Shown here: in pieces, positions 35,110-42,264 of the stretch | Numbering within the stretch: the first letter of the stretch is position 1 | Layout: each line of letters starts with the position of its first letter | DNA from: Mariniradius saccharolyticus AK6 | Lineage (GTDB): Bacteria; Bacteroidota; Bacteroidia; Cytophagales; Cyclobacteriaceae | Length of the DNA stretch: 64,000 bases | Assembly: GCF_000330725.2 (NCBI RefSeq) | Contig: NZ_AMZY02000006.1 | Coordinates: 62,001-126,000 of the forward strand | Direction of reading: 5' to 3' | Notes under the pieces: model-generated | Database searches by the model: none | What the model saw: only the letters and a program-made list of their open reading frames with translations | What the model was told of the DNA's origin: nothing | Position numbers and translations under genes: made by a program

Positions 35110-35670
35110 TTAATACAATTTGACAAAATACCGTTGGGCAAATCCCAATCTCAGGTCTCTTAACTTGCCGCTCAGGGAATCATCCAAGACTTTGTCGTCG
35201 ACTTTGAGGACGAAACCACCAATCAGGTTCGGATCGATTTTCTCCTCCAATTCAACCTTGGCTTTACCAGAAATTTCCTTCACCACGGCTACGAACTTGG
35301 AGCGAAGATCGGCAGTTAGGGGTACTGTGGTAGTCACTTCCGCGATCTGGATCCCAAGATGCTGGTTGTATTGCCGGATAAATTCCTTGGCGGTAGCCAA
35401 CAGTACATTGGATCTGTTTTTCCGGGTAACGATATCAAAAAAATTCATCGTGATCTGGTGTCCGTCCTTTTCGAATAGTGCCTTTAGTACATTGCCCTTT
35501 TTCTCGGTATTTACGATAGGACTTTCAAACATGAGCACCAAGCCTCGATTTTCGGACGAAAGTGTGATCAGTTTTTTGACATCCTTCAAAACCGGTTCGA
35601 GTGCATTTCTCTCGACTGCCAATTCCAAAAGCGCTTTTGCATATCTAGACGCTACTTTAATCGCAGTCAT
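35110..35670 (-). CDS. atpH: ATP synthase F1 delta subunit
   Basis: A 186-residue peripheral-stalk subunit linking F1 to the b subunits. It begins MTAIKVASRYAKALLELAVE, the conserved N-terminal helix, and ends with the EEKIDPNLIGGFVLKVDDKV and DDSLSGKLRDLR region, the standard C-terminal landmark. Two bases separate it from the upstream atpF stop. Confidence 0.95.
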   Translation of the reverse strand: MTAIKVASRYAKALLELAVERNALEPVLKDVKKLITLSSENRGLVLMFESPIVNTEKKGNVLKALFEKDGHQITMNFFDIVTRKNRSNVLLATAKEFIRQYNQHLGIQIAEVTTTVPLTADLRSKFVAVVKEISGKAKVELEEKIDPNLIGGFVLKVDDKVLDDSLSGKLRDLRLGFAQRYFVKLY

Positions 35671-35672
35671 AT

Positions 35673-36167
35673 TCAGTTCATCTTAACGTCTTTCAACAAC
35701 TCATCCACCAAGGCCTGCTGTGCAGCATCCGTGGCAAACTTTTTCTTCAGGAGCTTTTCAGCGACTTCGAGGGAAAGCATACCTACTTGCACTTTCATTT
35801 CTTCAAGCGCTGCCCTCTTCTCAGTTTCAATAGCCGCTTTGGCATTTTCCAGGATTTTCCCTGCATCTGCCTGAGCCTTTACCCGAGCTTCCTCGATAAT
35901 CTGCTTGGCTGTCTCAGAGGCTCTGTGCAGCATCTCGTCGCGCTCGATCTTTGCCTCGTGGACAATTTTTTCGTTTTCAGCCTTGAGGTTAGCCATTTCA
36001 TTCCTTGCTTGTTCGGCTGACTTCAGAGCCGACTCGATGCTCTTCTCACGTTCGTCCAAGGCCGCCAAAATTGGCTTCCAAGCATACTTGCTGAGAAGGA
36101 ATAAAACGATCAAAAATCCGAGTGCAGACCAAAAGATCAGACCTAAGCCAGGTGTAATTAGTCCCAT
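35673..36167 (-). CDS. atpF: ATP synthase F0 b subunit
   Basis: A 164-residue peripheral-stalk subunit. One N-terminal transmembrane segment (LGLIFWSALGFLIVLFLLSK) anchors it and the rest is a long charged helix (DEREKSIESALKSAEQARNE and following) that dimerises and reaches F1. Size and layout are normal. It is preceded by a 76-bp gap with a strong hairpin and followed by atpH after 2 bp. Confidence 0.95.
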   Translation of the reverse strand: MGLITPGLGLIFWSALGFLIVLFLLSKYAWKPILAALDEREKSIESALKSAEQARNEMANLKAENEKIVHEAKIERDEMLHRASETAKQIIEEARVKAQADAGKILENAKAAIETEKRAALEEMKVQVGMLSLEVAEKLLKKKFATDAAQQALVDELLKDVKMN

Positions 36168-36208
36168 AGTTTATTATTTAATGCTGATTTGTTCAATAGT
36201 TGAAAGGA

Positions 36209-36233
36209 GGGGACTGACCTAGCGTCAGTCCCC
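36209..36233. promoter_or_regulatory. Strong intercistronic hairpin between atpE and atpF
   Basis: GGGGACTGAC (36209-36218) pairs perfectly with GTCAGTCCCC (36224-36233) over a 5-nt loop, 11 bp downstream of the atpE stop on the minus strand. There is no T tract after it, so it is more likely a partial attenuator or an mRNA 3'-end protector than a full terminator. It would favour atpE expression over the downstream genes. Confidence 0.7.
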
Positions 36234-36243
36234 GCTTCTTTGC

Positions 36244-36498
36244 TTAGAAAGTGTAATTACCCAATGCAATCAGCAGACAAACTACCACTGCAAACAGGGA
36301 AACCACCTCAATAAGAGCCGCGATGATCAGCATGGCAGTCTGGATTTTACCAGCTGCTTCAGGCTGACGGGCGATGCCCTCCATAGCTTGCCCACCGATT
36401 CTACCAATACCCAGACCTGCGCCAATCGCGACAATTCCGGCACCGATACCTGCACCCATAAGTGCAAAACCGGCAGTAAGTAAGATTGAAGTTAACAT
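36244..36498 (-). CDS. atpE: ATP synthase F0 c subunit
   Basis: An 84-residue hairpin of two transmembrane helices forming the rotor ring. Helix 1 has GAGIGAGIVAIGAGLGIGRIGG; the polar loop is GIARQPEA; helix 2 has TAMLIIAALIEVVSLFAVVV with the ion-binding Glu in ALIEV. The absence of a second polar ligand set next to this Glu suggests proton rather than sodium coupling. It is followed by an intercistronic hairpin. Confidence 0.96.
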   Translation of the reverse strand: MLTSILLTAGFALMGAGIGAGIVAIGAGLGIGRIGGQAMEGIARQPEAAGKIQTAMLIIAALIEVVSLFAVVVCLLIALGNYTF

Positions 36499-36537
36499 AC
36501 GTGTTAGGTTTTATAAATTGAACAAAGAAATTCCTGA

Positions 36538-37566
36538 TTAATGGTGGTGCTCATGCTCCGCTACCGCCAATCCAATGTACATGGCAGAGAAAAGGGTGAA
36601 CACATATGCTTGAATGGTGGCGACCAATAGTTCAATGAAGTTGATAAATACAACCATGATTGTACTCGCCACCCCAACTGCGTAAGATTCAAAAACGAAT
36701 ATCAGCGCAATGAAGCTCAAGATCACAATGTGGCCCGCAGTGATGGCCACAAAAAGACGGACCATCAAGGCAAATGGCTTGGTAAACAAACCAATGATTT
36801 CGACCGGAACGATGATCAACAACAGTGGGGCCGGTACGCCAGGTGTCGCAAACACGTGCTTCCAATAATCCTTGTTACCATTCAAGTTGGTGATGATGAA
36901 GGTAAAGATCGCCAGTGTAAACGTCAGAGAAATGTTGCCCGTGAAATTCGCCGCCTCCGGAAAAAGACCCAACAGGTTGCCTATCCAAATGAAAAAGAAC
37001 AAGGTCAACAGATAAGGCGTGAATTTCAGGCATTTCTTGTGGCCGATGTTTGGGAGCGCAATTTCATCCCTTACAAAGACTACTATTGGTTCAATGAAGG
37101 ACGCTATGCCCTTTGGAGCTGTTCCAGGACTCTTGCGGTAATGTTTCGCCGCCGAAAGCATTAAGAAAAGAATTACTGCCATGATGATGAACATCATCGC
37201 CACGTTTTTGGTAATCGAAAAATCATAAAAAACCCTGGATGAATCTGCTGCTTTGAGCTTGTATGTCTTGTCGATGTAGTAGCCGTTGACGACTACGTTT
37301 TCGCTGATTTCGTGGGTCTCGTGGTCGTGAAACTGTGAAGACATAAACACTTCCAATCCTTGGTCCGGAGAGTAAACAATCACCGGAAGCGGCAAGGTGA
37401 CATGGGTGTGGCCTATGGTTGCAAAATGCCACTCGTAATTGTCCATCACGTGGGGCAAAATAAAGCCTGTCTTGCTTTCACCATCCCCCGCGGCCAAAAC
37501 CGGAAAAGAAACGTTCAGTAAAATGACTGATAATAAAAGACTTATTGAAAGAAATTTGCGGAGCAT
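36538..37566 (-). CDS. atpB: ATP synthase F0 a subunit, long Bacteroidota form
   Basis: A 342-residue proton-channel subunit, about 70 residues longer than the E. coli protein. A signal-like hydrophobic start (FLSISLLLSVILLNVSFPVL) is followed by an extra periplasmic stretch rich in His and Asp before the first membrane helices, a layout usual in this phylum. The channel part includes NIGHKKCLKFTPYLLTLFFF, FPEAANFTGNISLTFTLAIF and the essential Arg in KPFALMVRLFVAITAGHIVI. The C terminus ends in AEHEHHH. It is followed by atpE after 39 bp. Confidence 0.95.
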   Translation of the reverse strand: MLRKFLSISLLLSVILLNVSFPVLAAGDGESKTGFILPHVMDNYEWHFATIGHTHVTLPLPVIVYSPDQGLEVFMSSQFHDHETHEISENVVVNGYYIDKTYKLKAADSSRVFYDFSITKNVAMMFIIMAVILFLMLSAAKHYRKSPGTAPKGIASFIEPIVVFVRDEIALPNIGHKKCLKFTPYLLTLFFFIWIGNLLGLFPEAANFTGNISLTFTLAIFTFIITNLNGNKDYWKHVFATPGVPAPLLLIIVPVEIIGLFTKPFALMVRLFVAITAGHIVILSFIALIFVFESYAVGVASTIMVVFINFIELLVATIQAYVFTLFSAMYIGLAVAEHEHHH

Positions 37567-37584
37567 CAGATAATTCTTTAGTGC

Positions 37585-37971
37585 CTATCTCGAATTCGGG
37601 CGCAAATTAGCTATAAGCATGTATATATCAAACAATAAGTAAAGGAAATAAACGATAAAGAAATTGACGATGAACAAAATAATATTTTCAACACCAAGCA
37701 TTAACATGACTGCCACGAAACCAATACTGGATAAGAGGCGCAGTCCAATTCCGCCCAACAGGATGCTCACAGAATTTTCTTTGCTGAGTTGTAAAAGGTA
37801 GTGGGTAAACATTCCAGTAATCCAAGTCAGGATAATAAAAAATGCCATGATGGTCCACATGCTTTCATGGATCCAGGCAGGCTTTATGTATTGCTGGATC
37901 ACGTAAATCACTCCTCCCAATAACAGTGAAAGAAGTATCAATTTGAGGGTAAGGATTTTGATTGCCTTCAT
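37585..37971 (-). CDS. AtpI-like small membrane protein
   Basis: A 128-residue protein with four predicted membrane helices (LILLSLLLGGVIYVIQQYI, TIMAFFIILTWITGMF, LLGGIGLRLLSSIGFVAVML, LFIVNFFIVYFLYLLFDIYM). Its size, topology and place just before atpB match ATP synthase protein I, which assists assembly of the c ring, but sequence identity to AtpI is not obvious by eye. It lies 18 bp upstream of atpB. Confidence 0.65.
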   Translation of the reverse strand: MKAIKILTLKLILLSLLLGGVIYVIQQYIKPAWIHESMWTIMAFFIILTWITGMFTHYLLQLSKENSVSILLGGIGLRLLSSIGFVAVMLMLGVENIILFIVNFFIVYFLYLLFDIYMLIANLRPNSR

Positions 37972-37995
37972 GAAAGCTTGGGTGAAGGCGCAAAG

Positions 37996-38253
37996 CTAGT
38001 CTTTTTTGTGCTTTTGTTCAGCACGCTCGTCATTTTTCAGACTTACGTAGAGTTGGTAGAACGCAATCACCGTAAATAGCAGACAAAATAAAAGTATCCA
38101 CAGTGGAAACTTCATGCCACTTTTTTGCTGAATCTTCCAACCTATCCAAGTCCCGAGGCCAATCACAGCAAAAAGCTGGAAAGAAAGCCCAAAATACTTC
38201 AGAAAAACAGGTGGGCTAGGCGGAGACGAGCTGTTTTTGGGATTTTTCTTCAT
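37996..38253 (-). CDS. AtpZ/AtpI-family protein
   Basis: An 85-residue protein with two hydrophobic segments (YFGLSFQLFAVIGLGTWIGW and FPLWILLFCLLFTVIAFYQL) and charged ends, the pattern of AtpZ, a small partner of AtpI that precedes atpB in many genomes. Its first 38 bp overlap the 3' end of the bactofilin gene in another frame, indicating translational coupling of the two. Confidence 0.8.
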   Translation of the reverse strand: MKKNPKNSSSPPSPPVFLKYFGLSFQLFAVIGLGTWIGWKIQQKSGMKFPLWILLFCLLFTVIAFYQLYVSLKNDERAEQKHKKD

Positions 38254-38641
38254 GCGGTCCCGATTTGGAATTCATGCCTGCTTTGGCATCCATCCTGCAG
38301 TCGCCATTGAAGGTAGCTCCATTTTCGATGACCAGCTTTTGGGTGCTGATATTTCCAAGGATGACGGCCGTCTTGGTAAGGTACAAAGTACCCGAACAGG
38401 TGACTTCGCCTTCCACTTTGCCGGAGATTTCCATTTCGGGGGATTGGAGGTTACCCTTGATGGTGGCCGAATCGCCTATGACGATCTTGGTTTTTGATTC
38501 TACCAAGCCTTCCAATTGACCTTCAATCCTGATATTCCCAGCTGCTCTGATATCACCTACTATTTTGGTCTCTTTGGAAATCACGTTGGTTGAACTCACC
38601 ATCTCTGTTGCCGATTTTTTTTCTTCTAACTTGTTGAACAT
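38216..38641 (-). CDS. Bactofilin (polymer-forming cytoskeletal protein)
   Basis: A 141-residue protein whose centre (residues about 17-115) is the bactofilin beta-helix: short repeats such as TKIVGDIRAAGNIRIEGQLE, TKIVIGDSATIKGNLQSPEM and VILGNISTQKLVIENGATFNG. Disordered ends flank the core. Bactofilins polymerise under the membrane and position cell-wall enzymes. It is directly downstream (1 bp gap) of an M23 peptidase gene, a pairing seen in many bacteria, and overlaps atpZ. Confidence 0.93.
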   Translation of the reverse strand: MFNKLEEKKSATEMVSSTNVISKETKIVGDIRAAGNIRIEGQLEGLVESKTKIVIGDSATIKGNLQSPEMEISGKVEGEVTCSGTLYLTKTAVILGNISTQKLVIENGATFNGDCRMDAKAGMNSKSGPHEEKSQKQLVSA

Positions 38642-38642
38642 A

Positions 38643-39515
38643 CTAGTCGAATGTAATGAACTCCTTTGGATTTAGGGGGGTGCCTTTGTACCACAATTCG
38701 AAGTGGAGATGCGGCCCGGTCGTCAGTTCGCCCGTATTTCCTATCACGGATACGATTTCGCCTGCCCTCACCACATCACCAGTGTGTTTCAATATTACCG
38801 AATTATGTTTATAAATCGAAATTAAGTCATTGGAATGTTGGATGCTGATCACATACCCGGTTTCCAGCGTCCAAGAGGTCCAAATGACCGTTCCGCCTGC
38901 AATTGCCTTGACAGGCTCATTTTCCTTAGCTACGACGTCAACTCCAAAGTGGTCATTTTTCGGGGAAAAAACTGCCGTCAAAACGCCCTTGATTGGAGGA
39001 AAAAAGTAAGTCTCCATAAACGTGCTGTTGCTCACCCCAACGACGGGAGTAGACTCGAGGGGCAATCCCTGAAACTCGTCCAGAATACTCTGTGTACCTG
39101 CCGAAGGCTGATATACCAATCCCTCTGGCTTTTCGACCTGTAAACTTTCTTCCGTTTTGGGGGCTGAAAGATCCTCCATTTCCGTTACGTTGCCCTCCAT
39201 GATCTTTTCGAGGTTGGCGAGGTAGGTGTCTTTTTGGCTCACGGCCATGGTCAGCGAATCCACCATATCTGTCAGCATCAGTACTTTGGCTGTATTCTCC
39301 GTTTCCATAAACATCGGGTCAAACCACTGCCTGAGAAAGGTCCTTGCCAAAATCAGGGAAAGGCCAAAAACGATGATAAAGGAAAGTACGCCCAAAATCA
39401 GAATCCTGAAAATCGATATATTGACCGATCCCAAGACAGAAAAATCCTGTTTCTTCCGGACGACAACCAAGTATTTTTCATTGAGCCTATCGGCCCATTT
39501 TTCTCTTAAACCCAC
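38643..39515 (-). CDS. Membrane-anchored M23 (LytM) peptidoglycan endopeptidase
   Basis: A 290-residue protein with one transmembrane segment near residues 36-58 (ILILGVLSFIIVFGLSLILA), a short helical stalk and a C-terminal M23 domain. The zinc site is intact: HFGVD supplies the first His and Asp, and GPHLHFE supplies the last His pair. It should cleave peptide cross-links in the periplasm. Next to bactofilin it likely controls local wall cutting and cell shape. It is divergent from the porW-like gene; a TATTTTTA box (minus strand, 39541-39548) is 25 bp upstream. Confidence 0.92.
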   Translation of the reverse strand: MGLREKWADRLNEKYLVVVRKKQDFSVLGSVNISIFRILILGVLSFIIVFGLSLILARTFLRQWFDPMFMETENTAKVLMLTDMVDSLTMAVSQKDTYLANLEKIMEGNVTEMEDLSAPKTEESLQVEKPEGLVYQPSAGTQSILDEFQGLPLESTPVVGVSNSTFMETYFFPPIKGVLTAVFSPKNDHFGVDVVAKENEPVKAIAGGTVIWTSWTLETGYVISIQHSNDLISIYKHNSVILKHTGDVVRAGEIVSVIGNTGELTTGPHLHFELWYKGTPLNPKEFITFD

Positions 39516-39622
39516 ACTTGCAAGATTTCGGTAAAGCCTGTAAAAATATTATATTCCGCCGAAGCGTTTACTAATTTACACCATTTACAGTAATTTGGAA
39601 ACCCAAAGTCTACGGCTAAGCC

Positions 39623-42241
39623 ATGAAGCAAAAGATTTCCCTGTTTGTATTTCTGCTTTTTTTGATGGCCTGCTCTTCTGAGCGGAACACTTTTTTGAAC
39701 CGGGCCTTTCACAATACAACGGCAAAATACAATGCCTATTATTATGCCAACGCAAAAATCCAGGAACTTGAGGCTGGCATCCAGGCCAATCACCGGGAGG
39801 ATTTCACACAAGTACTTCCTGTTTTCTATCGCATTGACAGTGCTTTTATCAAGGAAAACAAAGAACTGCTCAAAGATACCCGTGAGTTTGCCTCCAAAGC
39901 TGTGGATTGGCACAGAATATCCAAATGGGTAGATCCAAGCTATTTCCTCCTGGGCATGGCGGACTATTACGAGGCACAATTTGACGATGCTTCCAATACA
40001 TTCAAATACCTCAACGTCAATTCAAAAAAGAAGAAAATCAGGCACAGAAGTCTCATCCAACTCCTTAGAATTTCCACCGATTTGGGAAATTTCGAAGATG
40101 CAAATTATATCATCGACTATCTCACCAAGGAAACAGGGATCAGCTCCGACAACAAGTTCCACCTGTACAAGAACCTGGCGTACTATTACGACAAAAGGGG
40201 AGAAATCAATGGCAAACTCGGGGCATTGGACCGGTCACTTGCTTTCACGAAGAACAAGAAAGAGTTGTCCCGCACCAACTTCATCATTGCCCAGCTTTAC
40301 CAGCGGGAAGGGCTCAATTCTTTGGCTTTTGATTATTACCAAAAATCCCTACGAGGAAATCCCCCTTATGAGCGGTACTTTTTTGCCCAGTTGTATGCGC
40401 AGCAGGTTGCCGACCTCAACCGCGGCAAAGACGTAAAGCGCGTCCGGAGTTATTATGACGATCTTTATAAGGACACCAAAAACAAGGAGTTGCGTGATGT
40501 GATCCTTTATGAGAAGGCGGTTTTTGAATTGAAACAGGGTGATGTCGAAGAAGCCGAGAGACTCTTGATCCGTGCGGCAAAGGAAGATGGCAACAATCCA
40601 ATACAAAAAGGCTATATCTATTCGAAACTGGCGGATATCGCATTTGAAATCAGGAACGATTTCGTCACTTCCAAATATTTCCTTGATAGTGCCGCCACAA
40701 ATTTCCGCCCAGTCGACCCTCCGTATGAGGACATTATGGCCCGCAAGGAAGTCTTGGATAGATATGTGGAAAATTACCTGACGGTCAGCAGAAATGACAG
40801 CCTTCTCCAGCTGAGCGAACTCAGCCGCGAAGCGCAGGAACGAATTGCCCAGGACTTCATCAAAGCAGAAGAAGAGCGCCTGCTGAAGATGGCAGCGGAG
40901 AAAGACCAACCCAAGGCAACCGGCATCTTCGATAATTTGTTAGCCTTCAGTGGCCGTGGTTCTGGACAGTCATTTTATTTTGAAAACGCCCTTGCCATAC
41001 AGCAAGGCAGCATAGATTTTTCGCGAAACTGGGGCAACAGGCCGCTACAAGACAATTGGCGACGGGCGAGCCAAAGCTTCCAAACTCCAACTTCCAGCCA
41101 AGGCAATGTGATTGGCCAAACCGACAGTCTTGGAGCGGAACCGGAAAACCCCATTCTTTCCCAACTTCCGGAATTGGAGACGCTGCTTTCCAAGATCCCA
41201 AGCAATCCCGAGCAAATCAACCAAATGCGTCTGGACCTCGAAGAGGCATATTTTGAGCTTGGCAAGATCCTGTTTTTCGATTTGAATGTTCCGCTGATTG
41301 CAATCGAAAACCTCGAAAGCCTGATCACCAAATATCCAAATTCGGTGAAAAAACCCGAGGCCTACTACATCTTGTATCTGGCCCAAAAGGAAACCGGCGG
41401 TAATGCAGACATCTATGCACAGCGGCTAAATCGGGAATTCCCGAACTCGCCCTTTACACTTTCGATCAACAATCCCGAAAAAATATCGGGAAACCAAGCG
41501 TATCTGGAATCTTCCCGTGGTTACAAAGACGCCTACGAGCTTTATCAAAACAAGCAATACACCGAATCGAGACAGAAAATCCGCTCCACACTTGAGCAGT
41601 TTCCTTTGACAAAAAACACCGATCGACTGCTGCTGTTGGATATCATGGTCACGGGCAAAATCGACTCGAAAGACCTCTACCAAGAAAAATTGGAAAACTT
41701 CATCCAAACCTCGGAGGATGAGCCCTTGGTAAATATGGCAAGAAATATGCTTGGACTATTGACTGGGCCGGAATCTGCCGAACAAGAAGCAGGCGAAAGC
41801 GAGCCCGAAGAGCAGTCTGCGGAAACTACCGAGGAAGAAGTCCCCGTCGAAACTGAGGCCGAGGAAGCTGAAAGCCCTTACAAAGATAATCCTAACCAAA
41901 CCCATATATTTGTGATCGCAATGGACCCGGAGAAAGCGCGGGAATCCAAAAACCTCTTGGGGGACTTGGAACTGTTCCACAGCCAAAATTTCGCAAGTTT
42001 CAAGCTGCGGACCGGCAATATGAACATGGGGAGGGAAAATGTTATATTCATTATCAGCCCTTTCAGTAATGCCGAAAAAGGGATTACCTACAGGGACAAG
42101 TTCATGTCCGATTTCCAGTCCAACATCCTTTCAGATGAAGAAAAGGGTAACTGCTTTCTCATATCAATAGAGAACTTCCAAGAACTCAACCGAAGGAAAA
42201 ATCTGGACGAATACAGAAATTTCTACAAAAAGGCGTACTAA
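39623..42241 (+). CDS. porW: PorW/SprE-type gliding and T9SS lipoprotein
   Basis: An 872-residue lipoprotein (signal MKQKISLFVFLLFLMACSS, Cys17). The N-terminal segment NRAFHNTTAKYNAYYYANAK is the recognisable start of the PorW/SprE family, which is needed for type IX secretion and gliding. Tetratricopeptide-like repeats cover about residues 100-420 and 530-690. A low-complexity acidic linker (rich in Glu, residues about 715-755) precedes a C-terminal domain. The name sprE is used in flavobacteria. It is co-directional with the penicillin-binding protein gene 24 bp downstream. Confidence 0.88.
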   Translation: MKQKISLFVFLLFLMACSSERNTFLNRAFHNTTAKYNAYYYANAKIQELEAGIQANHREDFTQVLPVFYRIDSAFIKENKELLKDTREFASKAVDWHRISKWVDPSYFLLGMADYYEAQFDDASNTFKYLNVNSKKKKIRHRSLIQLLRISTDLGNFEDANYIIDYLTKETGISSDNKFHLYKNLAYYYDKRGEINGKLGALDRSLAFTKNKKELSRTNFIIAQLYQREGLNSLAFDYYQKSLRGNPPYERYFFAQLYAQQVADLNRGKDVKRVRSYYDDLYKDTKNKELRDVILYEKAVFELKQGDVEEAERLLIRAAKEDGNNPIQKGYIYSKLADIAFEIRNDFVTSKYFLDSAATNFRPVDPPYEDIMARKEVLDRYVENYLTVSRNDSLLQLSELSREAQERIAQDFIKAEEERLLKMAAEKDQPKATGIFDNLLAFSGRGSGQSFYFENALAIQQGSIDFSRNWGNRPLQDNWRRASQSFQTPTSSQGNVIGQTDSLGAEPENPILSQLPELETLLSKIPSNPEQINQMRLDLEEAYFELGKILFFDLNVPLIAIENLESLITKYPNSVKKPEAYYILYLAQKETGGNADIYAQRLNREFPNSPFTLSINNPEKISGNQAYLESSRGYKDAYELYQNKQYTESRQKIRSTLEQFPLTKNTDRLLLLDIMVTGKIDSKDLYQEKLENFIQTSEDEPLVNMARNMLGLLTGPESAEQEAGESEPEEQSAETTEEEVPVETEAEEAESPYKDNPNQTHIFVIAMDPEKARESKNLLGDLELFHSQNFASFKLRTGNMNMGRENVIFIISPFSNAEKGITYRDKFMSDFQSNILSDEEKGNCFLISIENFQELNRRKNLDEYRNFYKKAY

Positions 42242-42264
42242 ATACCTTTCCGATACTTTCTACA

